A DNA stretch of 64,000 nt from Tyto alba (GCF_018691265.1 NW_024881261.1:22283374-22347373); one strand, 5' to 3'; shown: positions 12,205-24,952, numbered from the stretch's first letter. Translations and numbers: made by a program. Notes: generated by a model from the letters alone, not told the origin.

Positions 12205-12425
12205 GTAATCCTCCTGGCTCAGACAGCCTGGTGAATGGAATAATTAATTTTCTGACGAACATGAATATCACGCAAAGGCAACCACCCGGATATGGTGGAA
12301 CATTTCCAGCCAATATCCATGCGATCCGGATATTTGGATTCACCCATCCTCAGCTTCTGCTCTCAGCAGTGCTGACGGCAGCAAAGCTGAGCTTGCCACG
12401 CTGATTGGGAAGGCCTCCCGGATCT
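12205..12425. promoter_or_regulatory. Candidate conserved non-coding block
   Basis: The block opens with GAATAATTAATTTTC, a homeodomain-type core. It holds many CpGs (CTGACGAAC, ATCACGCAAA, GCGATCCGG, CACGCTG) in sequence flanked by CpG-poor DNA. The word CCGGATAT occurs twice, at 12286-12293 and 12326-12333. CCAATATCC followed by GGATATTTGG forms an imperfect hairpin at about 12310-12338. The open frames crossing it are short and antiparallel. This is one of the stronger candidates for a constrained regulatory element, but conservation is inferred. Confidence 0.45.
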
Positions 12426-15341
12426 GGCTGGCTGGTCTGGATGGTTGAAGACAGCTGAACTGCTGTGCATAGCCCTCTCTTCCTTACAACCAAAGACAGA
12501 GAGACCTTGCCAGCTCCCATCCCACAGCCTACCACTCCCATAAGAAATTAATTGCCCCCCAACACCTGCCCCCTACTCTGGTCTCTGGGGCAGGGGAGAG
12601 AACTGCACAAGCAGCATCAGTCTGCTCAAAACTGACAGTCCTCCCTGGTGGAAAATTAAGGGCAACTCCCTGATGCAAGGACGCTAATTCCCTAGGCTAC
12701 AAATAAAACTTCTATCACCTCTAATCTCCTCCCGTCCTGGATTAAGTCAACTTGTTCTCTTCCATCTTACAGAGAAGGATTAAAATGCTTGTCGAGAGAA
12801 CTACAGACCCTAATCCTAAGGGACAGAGGGAGGTTAGAGGAGGGCAGGGAATGGTAGGCAGAACAGTATTCTTAGTGGCTCGAACTGCACCCAAACCCAG
12901 AGGATTCCCAGTTACAGAGCTACAACGTTCCTAAAGACTAAGATATACAGCTATATGCTTTTGTGCAAATGTTCAGCTGGTGTTGCTTTAGCATAATTGA
13001 CCAGTCTAGACAGAAACAGAAAGAATGAGTTTACCACGCTGGACATCTGAGTCTCACTCCCAGCTCTGCCTTCAGCTTTGCATGTGATCAGGGACAAGTC
13101 ACCTCTGTTGCACAGCTGTAAAATTAACACAGAAACACTTGGCTTGACCTGTGAGCTCCTCAGATCACAAGGTCATCAAGAACTCTAGTCAAGAGCTAGA
13201 CCAAGACAGTGCTTGTTGCCTTGTAATAGAATGATCCCTTGCTGCTGTAGCAAAAGCACAAACATGTGGCTAGAGACTCGCAGGTATGGTCATTTGCACA
13301 TTGCCCAAGATCTGCGTGTATATCTATGCTCCTTGCATGGTGCCACACGTCACATCAGCAGTCTCTGCATACATTCCACCCCTTAAGTGCTTTTATCTTG
13401 GAATTCATATCAGGGAAGAAAATGCCTGGCACAAGTCTCTCCAGAAGACCCGAGGCCTGAAACTTAACTGTATACTCAGAGGGTAATTTGCTGAGGATTT
13501 TCACAAGAGTTCATGTCTGAGCCAAACTTCAATGTGATAAAGTCAGCTCTCCATTATGTAGGTTGGGTTCTATCAACCTGGTTCTGATCCTTCCCAGTAT
13601 GCTTGGATCTTTGAATTTTTTCATCCATAGTCATGATGCTTAGAAATACCACTTGGATTTTACCGGGAATTGGCTAATTTAACACTTCTTTGTGTGTACA
13701 AGCAATCTCTTAATCATTTTATTTTTTTTTCCTCTAAGAGAAGTTAGGAAAAGAACTCAGGGTGATTGACTTACTGTAAAATTGAGGCTTACAAGTAAAA
13801 GTAGAGTCATGAAATGAAATGCTAAAGTTCCTTAGTCATGCTGAACTTGCTTTTTCAGTTCCTGGGGTTGTTGCCCATCCACAAGAGCTCAGTATGTCAC
13901 TATTTATATTTGTTAATAGGTCTCACAAAAGACAGAAAGGATTGTTGTGTAAGTCATTGCTCCAGTCCAGAGTACATTGGGAAATTCCCACGGATATATA
14001 CAATACAGAAGCAAACAAAGACATCCAAATATCTGCCTAGTAAAAGATACATCTAGCTTTCCAAAGAGTGACATATCAATATGATGAGGAATTAGTCAAA
14101 ACTCTGCATTAGATATGGGTTCCAACCCCTTTCCTCATACTAATGTGATTTCCCAGCCTTGCATGGATGGATTAAGGCTGCTCTGCCCAAGACCCTGGGA
14201 TTAATAAAAAAAAAAACACCAAAAAAACCCAACCAAAAAACACAGGTGGAGTTTTCAAGAGTATCAAGAGGGCTTGGGTATGTAAGTCAATGAGATGTTT
14301 GCTCCTAAGTCCCTCCATTGCTTTGGAAGACTTCCAGCCCTAAGAGTAAAATAAAAGGCAAGGGATATATATATGGCTGCTAGGTTAATGAAGCTTAATT
14401 TTTTCCAGCTCCTGTTTACTCATTGGTTTCACTGCAGGTCATTGATTTCGCATTCCTGCACCACACCTTTCATATGCATATACACAGGCACATACATTCC
14501 ACATATAGGCAAATGTATATACACAGACCTAGGCATGGGATTATGTTTATATATGTAAAGCAACTGGGTATTTACAAGCCATTTCTAAGGTTATAATATA
14601 CATTGCTACTATGAACTGCTTCATTAACCTGTCAATCAGATTGTTTTCTCTCTTTTACCCCTCTTCTGTGCTATTCTGTATGTTGGAAGTGAAGCATGTG
14701 TGTTTGTGTCAAGTGTATTATTTCAGACAGTACAGACACACAGACACACATGGATGCACGCCCAGAAATTAATTTGGTTTCATTGCTGACTCCCCAGGAG
14801 CTTGGCTCTGGCCTACCCTCTGGACTCTGCTAGCCATGGAGATGCCTCACACAGTCATTTATCACCCAGCCCCTGGCCAGTGGCATCAGGGTCCCGGTGT
14901 TGCTTCCCCAGGCAGCCTGGCTGTTGAGGAGGAGGAGGGGCCTGTCTTCAGCCTGTTTGCAGTTTGGAAGCACTGCTGATGGGCTAGTCCCCAATAAACT
15001 CCCCAAAAGTGCTGATGTGCTGAAAGCAGCTGACACTGATGGATCTGCTCTCATCTTGCCTTTCAGTCCTGCTGCAAGAGAAGAGAGGGAGGAAGAGAAA
15101 CAAAGGCAGAGATTAACTCTTTTGTCACAGAGCTCTGCAGTTTTACAAGGCAAGATAAAGCTGCTGTCCAGGTTGGGTGCAGATGGGACCAGCTCAGCAC
15201 AGTCTGTCTGATTCTCTACGGAGTCCAATCTGAGAAAAAAAAAGCCTGAACTGCACAATGATTTACTGACAGGGCCAGTGTTGCCTAACTGAGCCTTGTA
15301 ACTTTCCTTGTGGTTGCAACCACAGACAGGAAGACAAGCAG
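12426..15341. other. Unassigned intergenic or intronic sequence
   Basis: No gene recognised. Contents are an MIR-like patch (13040-13145), an A-rich tract at about 14205-14245, and purine-pyrimidine alternating TATA/CA-rich sequence at about 14470-14535. An open frame on the minus strand (about 14830-15408) has no ATG at its listed start and runs into CR1 sequence, so it is not called. Confidence 0.6.
13040..13145 (+). repeat. MIR-like SINE fragment
   Basis: The string CTCCCAGCTCTGCC, then GGGACAAGTCACCTCTGTTGC, then AGCTGTAAAATTA follows the MIR order (AATCCCAGCTCTGCC, GGGCAAGTCAC, CTGTAAAATGGG). This CORE-SINE lineage is known to be shared across amniotes. The copy is old and diverged. Confidence 0.4.
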
Positions 15342-15462
15342 GGACGCCTGGACATGGTCCTAGGCAACTGGCTCTGGGTGACCCTGCCTGAGTAGCAGGG
15401 TTGGACAAGATGACCTCCAGAGATCCCTTCCCACCTCAACCTTTCTGTGACTCAGTGATTCA
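15342..15462 (+). mobile_element. CR1 LINE 3' end, truncated
   Basis: The segment CTCTGGGTGACCCTGCCTGAG, then GGGTTGGACAAGATGACCTCC, then AGATCCCTTCC, and finally TTTCTGTGACTCAGTGATTC matches the 3' untranslated end of avian CR1 non-LTR retrotransposons. It includes the terminal TTCTGTGA-type repeats. Only the last 120 bp or so are present, as expected from 5' truncation during target-primed reverse transcription. It is inert and lies on the plus strand. Confidence 0.8.
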
Positions 15463-17327
15463 TCCAGACCTGCATGCCAGCCATTAAACCAACAACACCA
15501 CTTGAACCCACACTGCTTTAACAGGACACCATAGATACACCCAGACAAATCCTCCCGGCCCAATTAAACATGCTGCTCAGCCAGCAAGGCACACTCCCAT
15601 GGGTGCAGGCTAAATAAACATGGACATCCAGGTGGATTCATACATTCCGGTGTATGAAATCATGGAGTGGATTTTGCTTGTCCATGATACCAGGCATCAG
15701 ACTCCCCAAATCAGGTCTCAAGCTGCCATTTGTGATACCTGCCACTAGAGCCAGTCAGTATGTTTTAATATAATTTCATTTAATCAAACTAAGTTTTACC
15801 AAGATTGAGCGATTTGGGGAACTCGATCCATTTGGATCAAGTTTTTCTTGAGAACATTTTGATTCCAAGGGGCTCAGATATGAACTGCCAGCCTGCATTT
15901 TGATGTCTATCTGCTGCATAAGAAGCGTTTGGAAGGTTTCCCTCTTCTCTCACTCTGCTAGAAAAAAACTTCAGCAGCTGCCAAGAAGCAGGACTGTCAC
16001 CTTCCAGACCTATTCTCTGCAAAGGACTAGCAACATATCCATGTGGATGTGCCTTTTCCCCACACAGGCACATACAGAGTTCAAGGCATATATGACTAGA
16101 GGTTCACGTTGTCTCTTTCAGTGCCTTTGCACAACTGTATTTAGCACTGACAATGTCACAGGTACAGCAGGACCCCAAATTCTCACGTGCCCAACTGTAG
16201 GACCAAATGCCCTCAGAAAGACAGACTGCGCCACATCAAGCCTAAGCGCACAAGCAGATACCTGTATTAATACTACTAATAAAAGGGTAACAACAATAAT
16301 ACTAGTGATAATTCTTATTAATAAAAATGTTAAGCAACATTCTTATTCCTACAGAAAATCTCATTTCAGTTGCAACTTTGATTTTGTTTTGTTTGATTTG
16401 GAGAGAGGAGGAGGGGTACTTTTTCTAGACTGTTCTCAAAAAAAATCCTACATCTATATTGAAAACTTGATCATTTTCCAGTTTCAACAGAAATTTGAAT
16501 CTTTCAAAAAAAAAAAAAGTTCAGATTTTTAATCAAGAAAGAGAGAGACACCTGTGTCACGAGAAAGCCATTTTCCCATTGGGAAATACTGCCAAGCTGT
16601 AACACTGCACAGCTCCAATTCTTACCTGGATTTTTCAAGCCTTGTCTGTCCTGCATTTGTGTTGCACAGTTCACAAGTATTCCCAGCAGCTTCAGGCAAA
16701 CCAGTCACTGGGGAATATACAAATTAGCATGAATAAAGGGGACAGGAGCTGGGCCCAGCTGAATGTTAGGGTTCTAAGGTTTCTGTCAGGACCGGGGTCT
16801 GCTAGTGCCAAGCCCTGTGCAGCTTTACAAACACACAGAAAGAACCTGTCAGATCTGCAATCCACCCATCATAAAGCACATCAGTAAAGACAAGTACATT
16901 ACACTTAGACACGGACACACTCTGAAACACAGATACATCACCACAGCAAAAACTCCTGCTCTCACATACACTGCTGAACATGCAATCCTTCCTGAAACAC
17001 AAACAAGATCTACAAGCCAACAAACAGAAAATGGGGGGCTGGGGGAAGTCTTGAGGGTTTTTTTTTGTTGGGGGGGGGGTTAATTCCTAGAGAAAAAAGG
17101 GCCTTTTATATTTTTTTTTTAACCAGTATTTCCTGATGAAATTTTGACATGCTCTTTGCCACATCTCTTCAGTTTTTGTCTACTGCTCCACATCTCCTTT
17201 TAATGAAAAATTCTAAAAGCTATATCAGACTCCCAGAGTCTAGAAGGGGCTTGCAGAATACTGTTCCTGTCTAGAGGATGATTTAAAATGAAACCTGAAG
17301 TAGAGGTCTGTTCTAAAGCCTGAAAAC

Positions 17328-17347
17328 AACTTTGAAATTTCAAAGTT
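17328..17347. promoter_or_regulatory. Perfect 20-bp palindrome with paired TCF/LEF-type words
   Basis: AACTTTGAAATTTCAAAGTT equals its own reverse complement over all 20 bases. Each half carries CTTTGAA, the core recognised by TCF/LEF HMG-box factors. Whether it is bound is not known, and chance origin in AT-rich DNA is possible. Confidence 0.35.
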
Positions 17348-17640
17348 TCCCACCACACACAAATAACAAAAATAATGTCACCATGTCAAATGCAGACAGT
17401 CTAGGAAACAAACCCACCAAGGAATTATTGATCATCTCTTCACATGTCCTTAATAAAATCTTGGTCTAAAATCTATCCACAATATGCCATCTGACACACA
17501 CTGAGATGAAATATGGTGTGTGCTCTTGGCATCTAACACTCTGATGAACCATTTGTGAAATCCCTGCAGAATTTCATGTTCTCAGTAGCATACTTTTCTA
17601 GGGCAGTGATTTTCAACTTTAATTTTATCTGTGGGCTCTT

Positions 17641-17661
17641 AAAAAAAAAAAAAAAAAAAAA
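17641..17661. repeat. A homopolymer
   Basis: 21 consecutive A, followed by a further degenerate A-rich run. Confidence 0.9.
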
Positions 17662-18225
17662 GAAAAAAGGATCAGCCTCTGAAGGGCTTAAAAACAATCT
17701 GTAGATTGTTGTACAGCTGGATTGAACCTGTCTTTCTCAGTAACTTTTGCAGACTCACTTAGGAACAGCCCAAGGTTCCCAGGGAGTCCTGTGGACCCTG
17801 AAACTGGTATTTGCTGCTGTAATGAAGGGCTACACGGACTGCCTGAATTGCAGCCATGGATCTTTCCAGTGCCAGGGTTAGCCAGCCCCTGGCTGTAAAC
17901 ACCTGTGAACAAAACTGTCTCCCTCTCCATCTCAGAGTGCTGACAGCACTGAGAGGTGCTTAAGGAGGACACTTGAGCAAGTGCCTGCTTTCAAGCACCT
18001 GATGAGTGCTGGTGGAACGGTGAATTCCTCATGTGCTGCAGGTCAGGCATATGTGTAAACTGTGGAGAAGTGGAGCCCTAATCAGCCACTGCAAAACTGC
18101 TCCTGTCAGCAACCACCGCCCAGCCGCCTGACACTGTGCCCAGAGCGAACGTCTGGCCAGGAGAGGACTTAGGTCCCCTGCCCATGCACCCATCTCAGTG
18201 CCCTCCACTCCCAGAGAGACCACAA

Positions 18226-18740
18226 GGGCCCATTTATTCTAAGATATGAAATTTGTGTTGTTTCTTTATTGTGCTTTAATGAAACCCTGTTTATTCTAGG
18301 CTTTTAATTCTTTCCATCTATTATGTTTAGACAACTCATTAACAATCATTTGTTATCATTAGACTTCAATTTTAAGCTCCTTTTCCCAGAGGAGGCAATG
18401 CGGTGCTTTTAAACATATTTGCATCATAAACAATTTCAGGGCCCTGTGTGCCATCTATTACCCTGGCCTTTCCTCCCTTCTCACCAGCCCTCCTGCTTAC
18501 CTGGACTAGAAGGTGCTGCAAAAGCCTTGCTGAGATTTTGGCCAAGTCCAGGGTAATGTGCATTTCCGCTAGGCCTAGAGCCATGAAGGGTTCTGCATTA
18601 GGACAGCAAACTGGTGCATTAATAGCAAACTCTTGAAATCCCAGGTCATGTAATGGTGAGCTGCTCTTTCCACTGGGATTAATGACTACATGCTGCAGCT
18701 GAATTCATTAGGGCCTGCTAAAGATAGCATGCTAGCCTGG
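18226..18740. promoter_or_regulatory. Candidate conserved non-coding block
   Basis: A long AT-rich block with several homeodomain/POU-type words: TTTTAATTC, ACTCATTAACAATC, CATTAGAC, ATTTGCAT (octamer-like, 18417-18424), GTGCATTAATAGC and GGATTAATGAC. One CpG-bearing patch, AATGCGGTGC, persists. No repeats and no coherent reading frame are seen. It reads like a developmental enhancer. Conservation is inferred only. Confidence 0.4.
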
Positions 18741-18750
18741 AATAATGTGT

Positions 18751-18945
18751 GGGCCTCATTCTGCTCATTTATGGTTGTTCAGCTCCACTGGATTTAGTGA
18801 AGTCATTCCTGATTTGCAGCAGTGTCCCTTGTGTGCATGCTAGATAAGCACTACGTCACACTTTGCATTCATTGACAGCTCCCAGTGGGCAAAAATCTGA
18901 TCCCTGTTATGTTATGTAAATCCAGATCAACATTCACTGAGGCTG
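18751..18945 (+). repeat. Ancient dispersed repeat, two fragments
   Basis: GGGCCTCATTCTGCTC with CTCCACTGGATTTAGTGAAG (18751-18830), then AATCTGATCCCTG, TTATGTAAATCCAG and TTCACTGAGG (18893-18945), match the same ancient motif string seen at 11501. They could be the two ends of one decayed DNA-transposon-like element. The family is not assigned. Confidence 0.3.
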
Positions 18946-19869
18946 TAAGGCATCCCTTGGATATAAAGTGGCATCAGCATGCGTGGAGTGTGGCCTGCAT
19001 GGTGAAACTTGCTCTGGTAGAAGGGAGGTCCCTTAAGTTGTATCGAAAGCAGGAAGAATTGCCTTTCTCCTCCCAGTTTTTCTAAGTTTTGCTTGGTGCT
19101 GTATTCATCATATGCTGCTTATCACCAACCTTGTCCAGTAAAATGCAGAAAAAAAGGAAATCACTAACCCGGAACCTTTTTATGTATGTTTTGATATCCA
19201 AAATCTCATTCCAAACTATGCTCAAAAAATGTTGGAGATATCAGCCATGTCCCTTCTTTCCCACATCCCAGCGAGCAACCCAATAACACATCTGTTTAGA
19301 AGTTTGTATCTTATTAGTAGCATCACTAGATCATCTCTGTCAGTGCCAAGCCTTGTGCCAGTGCTAAAGCATTGTCACTGGTGTCCTGTTAACCTTGGAT
19401 CTGGCTTTTAAAGCTCATCTGGTGGTGCTACCCCATGTCCAGTAACATGACAGGAATGTGCATTTTGGAGCTATTGTGTTTCACTACAGCCCCTGCACTC
19501 TTGAATGGCAGTCCAAAAGAAAACCGCTGCCCAAAGGCCTCAGTTCTGCATAGCTCTAGGCTTATGCTGAACTTTAAAGACTTGGAGGCCATTCAGAGGC
19601 CTTTTACTTGTCCAAAAGCCCCTTCACACCAACAAGTGCAAAGAAGATATTGCATGCAGTAAATTTTGCTGAGTACACACACAGGGGAACAGCAGGCTGG
19701 GTCACCATACCTATTATAGCTTTTCATGTTGATGACTGTAGCTTAAAATAAGATGAAAAAACTCCATACAACATATTATGGACTGTTCACAGAACTTTTA
19801 CACCTCTGATGAGCTCTACAGCCTGTGCTAGAGGTAACGATGATCCCAGCTGCAAGGCTCCGCCCCACA
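18946..19869. other. Unassigned sequence
   Basis: No recognisable feature. Confidence 0.6.
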
Positions 19870-20050
19870 TGCTAAGCAAATTCCTGGAATTTTCTATCCT
19901 TTCTGTTGTTATTCTGATCCAATTAAAGTCATTGCAGCTAAGTGAAAAGTCATGATTGGCTAATTGGATTTGTGAAGGCAGAACACCCATCAGGGGCCAG
20001 GTTTAATTTAGGTTTCCTTAAAATTTCTAAAGCCGCTATCAGGCTAGAAG
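19870..20050. promoter_or_regulatory. Candidate conserved non-coding block
   Basis: Contains ATCCAATTAAAGTCATTGC and GATTGGCTAATTGGATTTG (CCAAT-type and TAATTG homeodomain-type words), then GGTTTAATTTAGG and a retained CpG in AAGCCGC. The composition suggests an enhancer. There is no frame or repeat. Confidence 0.35.
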
Positions 20051-23000
20051 AGGCAAGCTCCATCCTTGGTTAGCTCCAGCTCAGAGAAAAGAGATTAGTT
20101 AGTTGCTGAGTGAGCTCCCTGCTGCCTCGTGTCCATGGAGCTTTCCAGTTCCAATGCCTGTATCAGTCTTTCTTTTCATGGAATTTGCCTCCTGCAATGG
20201 TCCTTTACAGGTCTCCCGCATGCTCCTTCTAAGTCTCTTGTCCCCCAGTCTGGTCCTGCACCACTGACCATCTCTCCTGCTCTCTCTAAATATCATTGCA
20301 GTTCCCTCCCCAAAAACAGGCTCTTCCATGGTTTTGAGGGGTACTTCTGTGCACATCATGTACACAACTGGACCTGCACTCCTGGATGTGGGTTGTGACT
20401 CAAACACCTCTGAATTCAAGTGGAAATTTTACCACTATGGTTGAAGAGGTTTAGCACATGGAGAGCTCTAAACACTTCTCCAAACAATGAGTGGCCAACT
20501 CCTTCCAAGTGCCCTAGATGCAAACCCCTGAGGCTCCAATCAAGCAGTGAGTTGAATACAATAAAAGATCAGTTTCCACTTCTGGAAGTGACCAGAACCC
20601 TATCTGTGACATTTCCAACATAGCCCATTCAAAAATGGAGTGTCATACCTGCTAAAATCAGAAAGTTCACTGAAAGTCATTAAAATACTTTATAATACAA
20701 TAGATCCTGAGTACCTCCTGATTTTAAAGCTTTTAATAAGTTTTCAGGCTATTTATTCTAATTTAATGCCCACCTTGGACACAGAAACATTGAAAAGATA
20801 ACAAACCAAAAGGACAGCTGACATCACTGTCATATGGTCATCTGATTCTAAAAGCTGGGAGTTTCAGAAACACAGTAGTTTTCATGAAACATGCAGTAAA
20901 AATAGGAGTTAACTAGCGCTACCACACAAACACATACTAAGCCTCTTGCATAAGACCAGTAACAATCAAGAAACGTATTCTAACAAACATTAACAAAAGT
21001 AAACAATAACTGAAATGGAATCTAAATTCCCATTTCCAGGGAACTTTTAAAATACATTTGTTTTTTGGTTTGGCTTTTTTTTTTTTTTTTTTAAGATCAT
21101 GTCTGAGCATTTAGAAAATCTCATGTATTTCCAACCTTTCACCCAAAACACGAGACTTTCAAGATCACTGGACATGTTAAGATGGCTGACTATTAATATT
21201 TGTAAATATTTGCAGCATCAAATACTGGGAAGAAGAATCACTCGAACCATTACCTGACATACTTCTGCTCCTATTGAAATATAAGAGATAAAGAGAATTA
21301 GCCAAAGAAACATACCCTTTCTCTCCTACCTGTTAATTTTTTTTTTTAATAAATCATTATTTTTATTTTGTTTGACAACCATGGTAGAAATATGCTCCCT
21401 GTCCCCACTATTTCTAACCCCTTTGAGGATTTTTCAAGGCTCATTTCAACTGAGCCCTCTTTTGCAAGCCTGGCCCTTTCCCCCAGTGATGTTGCTACTG
21501 AAAAAATCTTTAACATTATCATTGCTTTTAATGCATAACAAACGTCATAATGTTTTAATGTTAACAAATGTCTAAGACCTGCTTCCTTCCCTATGGTCTT
21601 GTCAGTATTGGACCACAAGCCAGAAGTTGCTGGGTTCCTGGTTCCCAGCTCCTCCTGATCTTGGCATTGAGTGCCTTTCAGAATCTGGCCCCTGAGGCTT
21701 TGCAGTTGGCTCTTGTAAAGAAAAAGGGCCCCTCCTTAAAATCACAGTCCGTGCAAGTTTGTGTCTTCCATGAAAATTAACATGCTGGACAGCAGATGGG
21801 ACAAACACATGCTAGAGGCCAGATCCTTCTGTTGGTTACACCAGCATCACCTGCAAACTTGAGAAAACAAGGGCAAACAACAGAACTGGAGCAATTTACA
21901 TGAGCAGTAGGTCTGCCCTCCTGCTGGCTAACAGTAACAGTTTGGATTTTCAGGCAGGGACAGGGAGAGGGAGAGAGAGGGAGAAAGAGAGAAATAAATA
22001 CCTTTATACAAAATTCCAGCCCACTACAAAGCGTTCCTAAGAGAACTCATGCTGTGACACTTCATATCTGATTCAGATACTTTAAAAAACCAAAGAACAT
22101 GTACCACCACACCACTTTGCCAAGCAACAGGCTCCACAACTGCCTTTGGTCAATCACACTGTCCTCAGGGATACAGAGGTAACTTAACTTTCCCATCTCT
22201 GCTGCCAGTACCTGATTTAAACCTCCTAAAAATACCTACTTATGGTGAAAATAATCATGATGCAGCCTCATGGAAGTTTCCAGCAGCATTCTGCAAAAGA
22301 GCAAAGCACACAGCGTTCAGATAGTGCACAGAAAATGATGCATGACACTTTTCAAACAAAGCGCTTCCACCTTGGAAAGCCTTGACCTCTTTGAACAGAA
22401 GACCCAGATCCTGAACCAATTTTCTCCTCTCTTTTCAACTGTCCCCGTGATTCTTGGACTCATTGATTTGAGTACACTCATTCCCTCCTACCATTTCCCT
22501 TTCATAGCTTTTTTTCTGGCCCCCTTCAAGGCCAGAAGGACCATGCAACTGTGTGGTTCTACCCAAGTCCGCCTTTTCTCCTCAAGTTTTCACACATCTT
22601 TCTCTTTGGAATACATTGTCTTCACTTCCTTCCATTCAAGTTACACATAAACACTGTCCATTTATTCCTTTGCACTTTTCAAAGGGGATTGGCACTTAAC
22701 TTCCTGAGGATGCTGTGAAAATTCCAGTTGGACACTAGGAGCAGAAGGGATTGTCTAGGTAGTCAGACTTGAGAGACACTCTTGGATTTCTGTCAACAGT
22801 GAATTCAGAATAAGCACCTCCATTTTTAGATCCTCCAGCAAGTATAGCACAAAGATTTCTGTGCTCCCAGGTCAAATGTGTCTCCTTCATGGGCAGGCTC
22901 TCTGGACACATCTGGCATGTTATCAAATTAATTTCCATTGAGCTTGATCCAATGTTCATCAAAGTCAACAGTGACATTTCCTGGGTCATGCCAGAGGTCC

Positions 23001-23539
23001 AATAATGCTCCATACCTTTCCATATGTAATCATTTAATTACCTCCCACTAATTACCTCTGCAGGGAGCTTTAAGATGTTCAGTCTGCAACACCACTTCCT
23101 GATGCTCCCTGGATCAAGCCTTTGCCCAGGAGAAGGGGCCTGGCCTGACCAATGTTATAGGACGGGTTCTGCAGGCCCCTTATTGACCCACAAGAGATTC
23201 AACTGCAAGCAAGGGGAAATATATTTATCATTACTTCTCTTGCTCAGGATCTATTTCCTGAAGGACTCTGAAGCAGGAAACTCTGGTCACATCTATGCAG
23301 ACATGGGTGCGTGCCTGTACATATGTCCAAAGACAACTGACCCCAAAGGTGAAAGAGGACTGCTACTCAAAAACAATAAAGCTCTCAGCTCAACTTCAAG
23401 GAAGAGGCAAAAGCAAATGATCAGAGAGAGCAAGAAAGCAAGAGAGACAGAGATAAAGAGAAAAAACCAAGGGGAAGATGATTTTCTATCAACAAAACAG
23501 CAGGGACAAATTCTAGTTCATCTCATCGGAAACGTCTCC
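20051..23539. other. Unassigned intergenic or intronic sequence
   Basis: No gene recognised. Simple sequence comprises T18 at 21075-21092, a T-run near 21338-21348 and a GA-rich patch at about 21958-21992. A short old-repeat fragment (21815-21850) is listed separately. Confidence 0.6.
21815..21850 (+). repeat. Possible ancient repeat fragment
   Basis: GGCCAGATCCTTCTG with GGTTACACCAGCATCACC resembles the ancient motif string described at 11501. It is short and uncertain. Confidence 0.2.
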
Positions 23540-23625
23540 TTCGTGTGCAAACACCGCCTGGAGCCAGCACTAATCTCCCAGATTAAAGCCTTTTAATAGC
23601 AATTAGTCCTCTCTGCACTAACCCA
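23540..23625. promoter_or_regulatory. Short candidate regulatory block
   Basis: CpG-bearing CTTCGTGTG and ACCGCCTGG stand next to AGATTAAAGCC and TAGCAATTAGTCC (homeodomain-type). Compact and free of repeats. Confidence 0.3.
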
Positions 23626-24689
23626 CTGGACACTCCACTGCATATTTGGGAAAGGGGGGAGGCTGGAGGGAGTGTCACCAACAGTTTAACTCATAAGTGC
23701 CCTGATGTGTCTGAATGCTTGTTTTATACGTTTGTGCATAGGCCAAGACACTGTGGCGAGAAACCTGTTTGGATTGTAGCAGAAAATGGGACCACACCAG
23801 CTAGATCTGAGTGTTGCATGTGTAAATACTTGGGTGAGTTGGATCAAGCCCAGATCCAGGAGGTGGAATTTCAGAATGGCATCATGGCAAGCCAGAAGCA
23901 GTAGCTAGCTACAGTCAGAAGCACTGACATACCACCAGCTCCAAGGGCTATCCCAGCTGGCAACAAGGGACAGCCACAGGCAACAAAATGTCCTTAGAGC
24001 TACCTTCATACTACCAGCCTGCTGAAGCAGCCTTTGTAATGCATCTCCCTAAGACACCTTCTACCATCCCTGAAGAAAAGGAGGAGGAGAGATATTTTTT
24101 TAATTGTTTTTGGTTGGTTCATCTCTGTATCCCATCCAAGGCCTTGTGTGACCTCTCTGTGAGTGCTTACAGGAAACACGAGCTGGTGCCCCATCTGGGT
24201 CTGGCAGAGGGAGCAGCTCCCACCTCCTGCACAGGGTGGGAGGGAGCCAGCACTACACCAAGAAACCCAGGTCCTACATAAAAGGACTTCAGATTGCATA
24301 CCAGCCCCCATTAATAAACTGAGCAACTTGGCTGAAATGTCTGAGAGGGGGAAGAAGTAGAGGACACTGGTGCGAAACAGCAGTCTCTGCACAGAGACTC
24401 TGAACTTCCCAAATGACAAGCCAAGCAGAATTTCTTGGAAGGAGCCTTATCAGCTGCCCTTCGAGCTATTAGACCACACAAACAGGACAGAGAAAAACCT
24501 TCCATGAGGTGACTGTAGGGAGGGGAGGGAAAACTACCCTGAGCCATTATTATCCTCTCCCCCACGAGCAGTGGGAGCTGCCAGAACCCCTGCACAACCC
24601 TGTGGTGCCCCCCACCCTCTAACACACACACAACATCCATAGGGGTAGTGCAATTACTATTCAGGCTGGGGGCTGAAGATAGTCTCCTG
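23626..24689. other. Unassigned sequence
   Basis: No recognisable gene, RNA or repeat. Confidence 0.6.
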
Positions 24690-24935
24690 GCCCTTCTTCT
24701 AATGTAAGGTTATTGTAATTGATATGAAGGTAATTGATAATGTGTTACGGTGAATAATGTCTTCAATTTTCTGCTAAATCCCATTTTTGTAGCCATCTGG
24801 GCTCCTCCAACTGCCCCCCTGGGATGCAGAGTAATAGATAGTAATTATTCTCAAGTCATTTACTTTTTCAAAGTGTTTAGTGCTTATCTGTTTTACAATT
24901 AAAATGGAAACGACCCTGATTCACTTCCTTTCTTT
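24690..24935. promoter_or_regulatory. Candidate enhancer with homeodomain-site doublet
   Basis: The 10-mer GTAATTGATA occurs twice, at 24715-24724 and 24730-24739, 15 bp apart. Both copies contain TAATTG, a homeodomain recognition core. Further words are TAGTAATTATTC and ACAATTAAAATGG, with two retained CpGs (TTACGGTG, AACGACC). Repeats and frames are absent. This looks like a constrained regulatory element. Conservation is inferred. Confidence 0.45.
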
Positions 24936-24952
24936 TTTATTTAAATAGCATT

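Larger units (their letters stand above)
15463..18225. other. Unassigned intergenic or intronic sequence
   Basis: No gene recognised. It contains A-runs (about 16506-16518, 17641-17661), a G-run at about 17070-17080, and a 20-bp palindrome listed separately. The 210-residue frame at 15900-16532 starts from a non-ATG codon followed by ATG, is low in complexity toward its end and has no domain. Confidence 0.6.

Noticed and set aside
14830..15408. 192-residue minus-strand frame
   Set aside because: The listed start is TTG, not ATG. The frame begins inside CR1 3' sequence and shows no domain.
15900..16532. 210-residue plus-strand frame
   Set aside because: No recognised domain, ends in lysine-rich low complexity from an A-run, and has no splice or promoter support.
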